DNA of 64,000 nucleotides from Verrucomicrobiota bacterium (GTDB taxonomy: Bacteria; Verrucomicrobiota; Verrucomicrobiia; Limisphaerales; Pedosphaeraceae). How positions within the stretch are numbered: the first letter of the stretch is position 1; every line of letters begins with the position of its first letter. The stretch spans positions 1 to 64,000 of the forward strand of contig JAJPHR010000110.1 in the NCBI GenBank assembly GCA_021325145.1, read 5' to 3'. The notes beneath the pieces were generated by a model. The model did no database searches and was not told where the DNA came from. It saw only the letters and a program-made list of their open reading frames with translations. This document shows positions 34,077 to 41,704 of the stretch, piece after piece. The position numbers were made by a program, and so were the translations under genes.

Positions 34077-35234
34077 TCAGGGAATTATTACCGGGCCCTG
34101 GGCCGGGCTGGATGGGGTGACCGTGATGCGACTTCCCACCGGGATGAAGACACCGGCCGGTTGAGCCGGGCCGCTGGAAACCGCGCGGATGCCCTCGTTA
34201 ATGGCCACGGAGCTAACGAACGTGTTCATGATAAGTTCCCCGTATCGCACCAGATAACGATACGGCTCCAGCGGAACATACACAATATCGTGCGGTTGCA
34301 AGACCGGGTCGGGTCGGTTGCCGGTCATCACGGCTTTGTAATCCACAATGGCGATGCGCGGCTGGCTCACGGAGCCACGGACAATCGCCACGTGCGACAG
34401 GAAAGCTTCCGGGGCCGGGCCGCCGGCGTTGGCAATGGCCGAGGCCATGGTCATGCCGGGCTGGTACGCCACCACCCGGGGCAGGCCGACAGCGCCAATG
34501 ACATAAACTTCGTGCGCGCTGAGCGGCGGGAAATAGACGAAATCGTCCGGCTCAAGGTAGATGTTTTGCGAGAGATCACCGGCTTCAATGAGCCGTTGAA
34601 AATCGATGGGCAATCGTCGTCCGCGCCGGACGACGAAGGCACGGCTTAGGTCCGCTTGTTCATCGATGGAGTTATTGATCGACAGGTCCCGCTGTCCGGC
34701 GAGGCTCAGCGAGCCGCCTGCGGTTGCAATGGCTTCGAGCAGGGTGGGGGAATTGGTCATGTAATAAACACCCGGCGTCTGGAGACGCCCGAGCAGCCAG
34801 ATCCGCCGGCTCTCGACGCCGCGCAGGATGATCGAAACCCGCGGTTGTTCGCGGTAATACTCATTCAAGCCCTGTTCCAGCATTGCCTTGGTTTGCGGCA
34901 GCGTCAAACCCCACACGTCCATTCCGGGCAGAAGCCCGAAATAAATTTTTCCATCCGGCCCAACGATGCAGGTGGTAAGCGTGTTGGTGTCATCCACCAG
35001 TTCCACTTCCAGGCGGTCGCCCGGGCCCAGCGTAAACTGCCCTGCAGGCGGTTGGAGCCAGGCCGGATTAATGCCGTTTGTGAGGGTGGTCATTTCCAAT
35101 TCCGAGGAAACACCGGGGCCTGGCTGAAAGGGATTGAACCGCGGCCCCGGATGCTGGCAACCGGTGAGGAGCAGCGCCGGGAGAAGGCCAAGGAAGAGCG
35201 CGAGCAAGCAACGATTTCTGGGGCAGGTTTTCAT
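34077..35234 (-). CDS. Polysaccharide export lipoprotein (OPX/Wza-like, SLBB)
   Basis: 385 residues starting MKTCPRNRCLLALFLGLLPA with a lipobox ending LLTGC. The Poly_export domain (FTLGPGDRLEVELVDDTNT, VGPDGKIYFGLLPGMDVWG) is followed by two SLBB domains (RIWLLGRLQTPGVYYMTNSP and EVYVIGAVGLPRVVAYQPG) and a C-terminal segment. It is likely an outer-membrane or periplasmic part of an exopolysaccharide exporter. The ATG at 35234 overlaps the TGA of the upstream fusion gene as ATGA, which supports this start over the longer one. It is the second OPX domain in the operon, besides the one fused to the Wzz-like protein. Confidence 0.9.
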   Translation of the reverse strand: MKTCPRNRCLLALFLGLLPALLLTGCQHPGPRFNPFQPGPGVSSELEMTTLTNGINPAWLQPPAGQFTLGPGDRLEVELVDDTNTLTTCIVGPDGKIYFGLLPGMDVWGLTLPQTKAMLEQGLNEYYREQPRVSIILRGVESRRIWLLGRLQTPGVYYMTNSPTLLEAIATAGGSLSLAGQRDLSINNSIDEQADLSRAFVVRRGRRLPIDFQRLIEAGDLSQNIYLEPDDFVYFPPLSAHEVYVIGAVGLPRVVAYQPGMTMASAIANAGGPAPEAFLSHVAIVRGSVSQPRIAIVDYKAVMTGNRPDPVLQPHDIVYVPLEPYRYLVRYGELIMNTFVSSVAINEGIRAVSSGPAQPAGVFIPVGSRITVTPSSPAQGPVIIP

Positions 35235-38200
35235 GGGCTCGTAAAGATTGGATGGGTTATGAGCGGGCCGATGTTTCTGCCTGTCCATTCGGCCGTCACG
35301 GATTGGATGAACGCGGTGATACCGGCGTCCAGCAAATCCTCAACCTGGATGAATGGCCGGCTGCTGACATAGATGATGTCGTGGGACTCGAGTTTGAAGT
35401 CCTGTTCCCGCGCGTCGAGGATCGCCCGGGTATCGACGACATATGCCTTGGGAGCGCTGAGCGAACCGCGAATGATCATCACGCGGGACTTGTAAGCGCG
35501 GCTGTTGAAGCCGCCGCGGGCCGACAAGGCCCCCACGACCGTCAACTCCGAAGTATAGGCCACCACGCCGGGGGATCCGACCTCGCCCAGCACATAGATC
35601 TCCTTCAGGCCACCTGACGGGAAATACAGGTAATCATCCGGTTCGATGGCGATGTTTTGGCAAAGATCTCCCTCGTCGAACAGTTTCTCGAAATCGATGG
35701 AAATCCGCCTGCCCTTGCGCATGAGAAAGCTCCTCTTAAAATCGGCCAGTTCGAGCGTATTGCGATCAGAGATCCCGGTTTCCAAGCCGCGGGCGCGGGC
35801 CACGGCCTCGACAATCGTGATGGGCCGGTCCAGCGAATAGACTCCGCGCTGGACCACCCGGCCGAGCATGTAATATTTTTTGCTTTGGAAAAGCACCGGC
35901 GTGATCACGGTGCGCGGTGCGCGACGGTATTTGGAAAGCTCGTGATCGACGTTCGTGCGCAGTTCATCCACCGTCAATCCCGTCGCCAGAATATTCTGCG
36001 CTTCGAGAAAGCCGATCCGGCCGTCCGGCCCGACGAACACGTCGGTTTTGTTCAAATCAGGCTGGCCATACAGCGAGAAGTTCAGAATGTCCCCCGGCCC
36101 CAGCGTCAACCGCTGCTGCCAGGGCGCGCGTTGCGCCGGGTTGACTACGGAAAAGGAACCGTTGGTGAAAGTTCCCGTCGGCGCGGGTGTGAGATCCGGC
36201 GCGGGCGTGAGGTCCGGCGGAGGCGCCGTTGCGGCCGGTGCGGTAGCGGCTGGCGCGTTCGTCACGGCTTCGTTTTGAGCGGCCAGATAAGACGTGCTCA
36301 GACCCCAGACGGCAAGCCCGAGGGCAAGGCAACTCAGCCAGCGGGGAAAACGGTTGCGCAATGGGCGCGCTGATTCATTGTTCAAGACGGCGCCGACAAA
36401 GCGGCAGCGGGCATGGCGCAGCGTTTCCAATTGGGCGCGCGTTTCGGCGGCGCTGGCGGTGCCGCTGTTGGCGAGCCAGATCATGTTTGGCAGGTTCTGC
36501 CCGAGCAGCACGGCCTCGGGCGCGGACGCCGGGGGAAGTTCCACCAGTATAACTACGTTATCAATTTTGCGCCAATGTTCCAGCGCCTGCTGCCATTGCA
36601 AGCGCCGTTCGAGGTTCCAAACCCATCCCGGCAGCGGGATATGCACCATCGGCTGCGGGTTTGGCCCCGCCAATTGTTCCGTCACCTCGGCCGGCGAGTT
36701 GAGGACATTCGTGCTCAGGGTGCTCACGCCGTTTTCGATGGGCTTGAGCCCGGATTCAGGCTCGTGGTTGTTGGGCTGGTGATCGTTGATTTGTTCCCGT
36801 TCCTCCAGCTCGGTGGAGGGACGCGTGGCGATCGTCAGGACGCGAAAGCCGGTCAGGCTGGCGGCTTCCGCGAGCAGATTGATCCAGGTCGAACGTCCTT
36901 CACCCGATTCTGACGAGGTAATGCCGCAAACCAAACCTTGCGCGGGCGAGGGACTCAGACGCCCTTGCAGCATCGTCCAGGTGCGGAAGGCCCAGCGTTC
37001 GCGCGCCGAAGGGCCTTTCTTGTGGAGATCGCCGAGCGTGGCGATGACGGGCAGTTTCGTCACCCGCTTGAGGTCGTCCGCCGATTTCACCCGGTCATCC
37101 ATGAATTCAACGAGCATGACGCCGCCGGTGGCGAAGAACATGCCGAGAAACCCGCCCATAATCGTAACCAGGCTGATTTTGAGCCAGCGGCGGTCGTGCA
37201 GGACGCCTTTGATGGTGGCGGGGGCGAACGCGCGAATATTTCCGGGCGGATTGGCCGCGAACGCCAGCGCCTCCCGCTGGCGATCCACCAGGCGCTGGCG
37301 GCTCTCGTCCAGCGCCGTGAGTTGTGCGCGGATGATGTCGTACACCGGGTCGACGGCGGCGGCTCCGCCAGCGCCCGGCAACATGGCCATTCCCGGCCCG
37401 TTGGCGGCGGCGTTGGTGGCGGCATCCGCAATTTGCTGCTGCAAGGATCGAATTTGTTCCTGCTGTTGCTGCACGAGCGGGTGCGAATCCTTGTACTTCC
37501 TGGTGAGCGTGCTCAAATCGTCGATCGCCGCCTGGAGTTTCTCGTTGAGCCGCGCGGTCATGATCGAAACCCGGGGTGAGGTTTGCACCTGCACGTTCAG
37601 ATTGGAGATGGTCCCGCCGATCTGGTTCAGTTTATTGGCGATCGGCACCGAGTTGGGCAGCCCCTTGAATTGGTTTTGCAAATTGTTGATGTCGCCGTCC
37701 ATGGCGGCGAGTTCCTGTTTGAGATAGTCCTTGTTCACCTGCATGGCCTCGCGCGCCTGCAAGTCGCGCATGTAAGTGACGGCGCTTTCCATGTAAAGAT
37801 TTGCCAGGGCGACCAGTTGTGCGGGGTCCTTGCCGCGGACACCGATTTTGACGAGGTCCGAGTCCGGATCGGTTTTGATGAAAACGCTTTTGGCGAGCAG
37901 CTCGGTTGAAACCGGCGGATGCGCGTTGGTGGCCACTCGTTCCAACAGCTCCGGCGCTTTCAACAAACCGGCGAAAGTGTCGGGCGTCAGTTGCGGCGGT
38001 TTGAAAAAGTCGCCCATGCCCATCGGTTCATAACGCATCATTTGGGCGACGGCGGTGCGGCTGGTTTTCCAGAGCATCGCGCCGCTGAGGCCGGCCAGCG
38101 CCGCCATGCAGACGGCGCCCAGGGCCAGCCAGCGCCAATGTTCCAGGAGGATGTCCATGAAGGTCCAGGCATCGACGGTGGCCGGCGCGGGCCCCCGGGC

Positions 38201-38353
38201 GGGAGATGCCCCGTTGGGTGGATTGTCCTTCATTGAACGTTTTTGTCGGTTTGCACCGTGTTTGTGGCCGTTGGGTTGGCCGGGGGCCGCCGAGCCATGG
38301 GGTGGCTCGATGGGCGGCCACAGACCGTCCCTCAAATCCAAAGTTTCTTTCAT
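35231..38353 (-). CDS. Wzz/BY-kinase-like protein fused to an OPX (SLBB) domain
   Basis: 1040 residues. About 60-105 holds a first membrane helix (LALGAVCMAALAGLSGAML), about 110-390 a periplasmic Wzz region with coiled coil (YKDSHPLVQQQQEQIRSLQQ), about 390-412 a second helix. About 430-660 is a BY-kinase-like P-loop domain with SESGEGRST (about 482), where the Walker A Lys is Arg, and VILVELPP (about 604), where the Walker A' Asp is Glu; no Tyr-rich tail. About 675-700 looks like a signal peptide (WLSCLALGLAVWGLSTSYLA). About 745-1040 is a Poly_export plus two SLBB domains. It acts in capsule or exopolysaccharide chain-length control and export. An alternative start is 38233. Confidence 0.88.
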   Translation of the reverse strand: MKETLDLRDGLWPPIEPPHGSAAPGQPNGHKHGANRQKRSMKDNPPNGASPARGPAPATVDAWTFMDILLEHWRWLALGAVCMAALAGLSGAMLWKTSRTAVAQMMRYEPMGMGDFFKPPQLTPDTFAGLLKAPELLERVATNAHPPVSTELLAKSVFIKTDPDSDLVKIGVRGKDPAQLVALANLYMESAVTYMRDLQAREAMQVNKDYLKQELAAMDGDINNLQNQFKGLPNSVPIANKLNQIGGTISNLNVQVQTSPRVSIMTARLNEKLQAAIDDLSTLTRKYKDSHPLVQQQQEQIRSLQQQIADAATNAAANGPGMAMLPGAGGAAAVDPVYDIIRAQLTALDESRQRLVDRQREALAFAANPPGNIRAFAPATIKGVLHDRRWLKISLVTIMGGFLGMFFATGGVMLVEFMDDRVKSADDLKRVTKLPVIATLGDLHKKGPSARERWAFRTWTMLQGRLSPSPAQGLVCGITSSESGEGRSTWINLLAEAASLTGFRVLTIATRPSTELEEREQINDHQPNNHEPESGLKPIENGVSTLSTNVLNSPAEVTEQLAGPNPQPMVHIPLPGWVWNLERRLQWQQALEHWRKIDNVVILVELPPASAPEAVLLGQNLPNMIWLANSGTASAAETRAQLETLRHARCRFVGAVLNNESARPLRNRFPRWLSCLALGLAVWGLSTSYLAAQNEAVTNAPAATAPAATAPPPDLTPAPDLTPAPTGTFTNGSFSVVNPAQRAPWQQRLTLGPGDILNFSLYGQPDLNKTDVFVGPDGRIGFLEAQNILATGLTVDELRTNVDHELSKYRRAPRTVITPVLFQSKKYYMLGRVVQRGVYSLDRPITIVEAVARARGLETGISDRNTLELADFKRSFLMRKGRRISIDFEKLFDEGDLCQNIAIEPDDYLYFPSGGLKEIYVLGEVGSPGVVAYTSELTVVGALSARGGFNSRAYKSRVMIIRGSLSAPKAYVVDTRAILDAREQDFKLESHDIIYVSSRPFIQVEDLLDAGITAFIQSVTAEWTGRNIGPLITHPIFTSP

Positions 38354-38582
38354 GCAGCAGGCTTATCGGTGGATCGCAATCCGCGCGCGAAGACAATTCG
38401 TCTCCCATCCCGAGCCCGTACACAAAGTCCGGGTACAATCCATCCGATGGGACCAAAAGTAAGTGGGGCCAGCCACCCATGTTAAGTGGGTAATGACCGC
38501 AAAGGCCGGCGGGAAAAAGCCGTAGAGAAAGTGGGGACCGGAATTCGGAATTGGGTGTGCGGAGCCAGGCTCGCCTGAATGT

Positions 38583-40529
38583 TCAAAGCGGGCGCGGCAA
38601 CTGGATCCAGAATTTGCTCCCTTGTCCGGGCTCTGACTCAAAGCCCGCCGTCCCGTGCATGCGTTCCACCGCTTTGTGCACAATGGCCAGGCCGATGCCG
38701 GTGCCCTCGTACTGACGATCGTTATGGGCGCGCTGGAACATGCCAAAAAGTTTCGGCTGGTCGGATGCTGCGATTCCAATCCCGTTGTCTCCAAACCAGA
38801 GCCGGACCTGTCTGTCCTGTATCTGGCCCCAGATTCGCACCTGCGGCGTGACGCCCGGCGCAATGAATTTCACGGCGTTGCTCAGCAGGTTGGTGAAGCA
38901 TTGGGTCAGGGAAGCCTCATGCCCCAGCACGGCGGGTAGAGGCGATTCGATACGGATGTGGGCCTGCGGAGCTTGCAGTTCCGGGCGCTCGGCAATAATT
39001 TGTTCGAGCAGCGGCTGAACCTCCATCGGCCTGAGTTCAATCTTATCCTGCGAAATGCGGCTGAACACCAGGACATCCGCGATCAGGCGATCCAGTCGCT
39101 CGGCGCTGCTGGCCACCTTGCCCAAATAAATCCGGGAATCCTCCCCCAGCTTCGGACCTTCCTCATCCAAAACGATCTGTGTAAAATTCCGGATGGCCCG
39201 CAATGGCGCGCGCATGTCGTGAGACAGGCTGTAGGAAAATGCCTCTAATTCCGAGATCGTCCGATTGAGTTCGGCAGTGCGTTCAGCCACGGTTCCTTCC
39301 AAAGCCACGGCATGTCGGCGCAGTTCCTGCTGCGCTTGCCTCAGGCTTTCCTGCGCATCGCGCAGTTCGGTCACGTCCGTGTTGGTGCCGAACCAGCGGG
39401 TGATGTTTCCCTCGGAGTTGCGCAGAGGAAAGGCGCGGGAAAGAAACCAGCGATACCTCCCGTCTTTGCCGCGCAGGGGAAAAGTGTCCTCCCAGGCTTC
39501 GCCCTTGGCCAAATTATCGCGCCATTTCGCAATCACCCGCGACAGGTGGTCGGGATGATGCACCTTTTCCCAGCCCCAACCCTGCATCTGCTCATAGTCC
39601 GTCCCCGTATATTCGTACCAACGCCGGTTGTAGAAAGTGATGTAGCCATCCGCATTACCCATCCACGCCAGCGGCCCCATATTGTCAGCCAGGCTGCGGA
39701 AGCGCTCTTCGCTTTCGCGCAAGGCGGCCTCGATTTTTTTGTTTTCGGTGATGTCGCGGGTGATACTGGATGCGCCGATGACTTTTCCGTTCGAATCGCG
39801 GATCGGGGACAGCGTCAAGGAAACTTCAACCTGCCGTCCGTCCCTAGCAAGACGCTTCGTTTCGTAAGGGCTGATTGTTTTGCCCTCGCGCAATTGCTCC
39901 AGCAAACCCGCCTCGTCGGCCCGATGTTCCGGCGGGATGAGGTCGAAAACGGAGCGGCCAATCATTTCATCCGCTGTGTAGCCCAGCAATCTTTCGGCAC
40001 CGGCGTTCCAACTGGTGACGACCCCGGCAAGGTCCTTGCTCAGGATGGCATCCTCGGAAGAATCCACTATCGCGGCCAGCCGGGCACGCGTCTGTTCGTC
40101 ACGCTTCAATTCGTCAATGTCGGTGTTCGTGCCGACCCACATGATGATTTTGCCCTGCGCATCCCGCATCGGTACGGCGCGGCAGAGGAACCATCGGTAA
40201 ACGCCATCCGCCCGCCGAAAGCGATGTTCGAAGGCGAAAGGCTCGCCCGTTTCAATGGAATGCTTCCAGGCGCGGACATTTTTTTCGACATCGGCGGGAT
40301 GGACGAACTGCGTCCAGCCCCATCCCTTGATGGTTTCCGCCGGGAGCCCGGTGAAGGTGGTCAATTCCTGATTGAAATAGTCGAGGTCGCCATTCGGTTT
40401 GGCGGTAAAGGTGATATGAGGCATTGATTCGGCCAGGAAACGGAATCGCTCCGCGCTTTCCCGCAACGCGGCTTCCGTGGCGTTGCCTTTCGTGATGTCA
40501 TCAGCCACAACGTTCACCTCCCGGTACAT
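38583..40529 (-). CDS. Cytosolic PAS-PAS-PAS sensor histidine kinase
   Basis: 648 residues without membrane segments. Three PAS/PAC units (about 20-150, 150-270 and 270-400), the first and third containing the same GWGW...HP(A/D) and YRWFL pattern typical of PAS_3 (fold with GxYRWF). The HisKA helix has SYSLSHDMRAPLRAI (phospho-His about 436). The HATPase domain has N box FTNLLSNAVKF, FGDNGIGI and GTGIGLAIVHKAVERM. The kinase resembles bacteriophytochrome-type PAS kinases that partner stand-alone receivers. It is divergent from the receiver gene at 40688, with about 158 nt between. The ligand is unknown. Confidence 0.92.
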   Translation of the reverse strand: MYREVNVVADDITKGNATEAALRESAERFRFLAESMPHITFTAKPNGDLDYFNQELTTFTGLPAETIKGWGWTQFVHPADVEKNVRAWKHSIETGEPFAFEHRFRRADGVYRWFLCRAVPMRDAQGKIIMWVGTNTDIDELKRDEQTRARLAAIVDSSEDAILSKDLAGVVTSWNAGAERLLGYTADEMIGRSVFDLIPPEHRADEAGLLEQLREGKTISPYETKRLARDGRQVEVSLTLSPIRDSNGKVIGASSITRDITENKKIEAALRESEERFRSLADNMGPLAWMGNADGYITFYNRRWYEYTGTDYEQMQGWGWEKVHHPDHLSRVIAKWRDNLAKGEAWEDTFPLRGKDGRYRWFLSRAFPLRNSEGNITRWFGTNTDVTELRDAQESLRQAQQELRRHAVALEGTVAERTAELNRTISELEAFSYSLSHDMRAPLRAIRNFTQIVLDEEGPKLGEDSRIYLGKVASSAERLDRLIADVLVFSRISQDKIELRPMEVQPLLEQIIAERPELQAPQAHIRIESPLPAVLGHEASLTQCFTNLLSNAVKFIAPGVTPQVRIWGQIQDRQVRLWFGDNGIGIAASDQPKLFGMFQRAHNDRQYEGTGIGLAIVHKAVERMHGTAGFESEPGQGSKFWIQLPRPL

Positions 40530-40687
40530 GGCCGTCGTTTGTTTTCATTTGTAGTTTATGCATTGGGCGTCGCTTTGCTGGAGCACATATTTTAATCTTC
40601 TTTGACCCCTGGTAAAATGCAAATTTTTCCCCACTTGACTCGGCGATGACCAGTGCGAAATTCAAATTGAAGGCAATGGAGCTCACC

Positions 40688-41140
40688 ATGACGCAAGATC
40701 TGGAACCCATTCTAATCATCGAGGACAACGAAGACGACGCTCTATTCGTCAAGATTGCCTTGCGGCGGAATGATATCCATGGCCCCATTTCCATTGTGAA
40801 GGACGGCGTGGAAGCCCTGAAGTATCTCCAGGGGGCGCCTCCTTACGAAGACCGGAACAGGTTTCCATTCCCCAGCGTCATCTACACCGACCTTAAAATG
40901 CCGCGATTGGATGGCTTTGGCGTGCTGGCTTGGCTCAAGGCTCATCCGGACTGCTCGGTCATCCCGACGGTCGTGATGACCTCCTCGGCTGAGGACAAGG
41001 ATGTACGCCAGGCTTACATACTGGGAGCCAACTCCTATATTGTGAAACCAAATAACCTTGATGAACTGACGCGCATCCTGAAGGTCTCCATCGAATATTG
41101 GAACTTTTGTCTGAAGCCGCACGTCACATCCAAGTGTTAA
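40688..41140 (+). CDS. Stand-alone response regulator (Rcp1-like receiver)
   Basis: 150 residues consisting of a receiver domain only. The acidic pocket is IIEDNEDD, the phospho-Asp lies in IYTDLKMPRLDG (about 68), the Thr/Ser is in VVMTSSAED, and the Lys is in SYIVKPNN. The insert with YEDRNRFPFP is typical of the Rcp1 family that pairs with PAS or phytochrome kinases. The start ATG 40688 has GGAG six bases before it; a longer reading from 40646 is unsupported. It is divergent from the triple-PAS kinase, its likely partner. It has no output domain, so it would act by protein contact. Confidence 0.9.
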   Translation: MTQDLEPILIIEDNEDDALFVKIALRRNDIHGPISIVKDGVEALKYLQGAPPYEDRNRFPFPSVIYTDLKMPRLDGFGVLAWLKAHPDCSVIPTVVMTSSAEDKDVRQAYILGANSYIVKPNNLDELTRILKVSIEYWNFCLKPHVTSKC

Positions 41141-41539
41141 GAAAGGGATGGTAAATCCATTTTCGCAAATGAGAAAGACGCTGATACAATTGCGTCGATT
41201 TCCACCACTTCATCATTGAAGAAATCCGAAATGAACTCAGCGCCAAGCCCATCAAGTGCAGCCTGCGGAGTGCGGAGGCGGGCAGTTTGGGTGGTTCGTT
41301 CCGTGGCCTGACGCAGTGCTTCCGCCTTCGCCCGGAAGCCACAGCGAGACAAGCGGCGCGGCGCACCATCCCTGCGACGGTTGGCAACCGGGCCCAGACC
41401 GGGTTTGGGCGGGGGCACCGCTTTTGTGCGTGCGGGAAGCCCCTGGATGGAGCAACGTGTTTGCGCGCCCAAAAGGGCCGTCGCCGCTGCGCTTTGCCGG
41501 CGCACTCCATGGGATATTGCCGCAATTCACGGAGGGGTT

Positions 41540-41626
41540 ATGCTGATTAAAGGCGGCATTCCGCCGGGTTGCGCGTTTTTTGCCGTTGTTTGGGCATTTA
41601 TTGTTTTTTGCCCATCGCAGCGTTGA
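41540..41626 (+). CDS. Candidate 28-aa hydrophobic leader peptide
   Basis: ATG 41540 is preceded by CGGAGGGG at a spacing of about 4 nt. It would encode MLIKGGIPPG, then a hydrophobic run of about 14 residues (FFAVVWAFIVF) and CPSQR. The stop lies inside the TTGACA of the ppdK promoter. It contains GGCGG-CATT-CCGCC and a run of Ts. Very short, unconfirmed. Confidence 0.2.
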   Translation: MLIKGGIPPGCAFFAVVWAFIVFCPSQR

Positions 41627-41650
41627 CAGCGCGACGGCCTTTGTTACCCT
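41623..41650 (+). promoter_or_regulatory. Candidate ppdK promoter
   Basis: Perfect TTGACA (41623-41628), a 16-nt spacer and TACCCT (41645-41650, 3 of 6). It predicts a leader of about 48 nt before ATG 41705. Confidence 0.5.
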
Positions 41651-41704
41651 TCCACCCTCATTTTCGCGAGATTTCCAAACGAGAGTGAAGTGAAAGTTAA
41701 TTCT

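Larger units (their letters stand above)
41141..41704 (+). other. 564-nt region upstream of ppdK
   Basis: No convincing long gene. It contains an imperfect CCGGGCCCAGACCGGG motif near 41391, a micro-ORF (41540-41626) and a promoter near 41623. The other short frames here carry no recognisable domain. Confidence 0.4.

Noticed and set aside
41124..41525. 133-residue minus-strand frame upstream of ppdK
   Set aside because: Arg/Pro-rich, no domain, no Shine-Dalgarno; not distinguishable from random GC-rich sequence.
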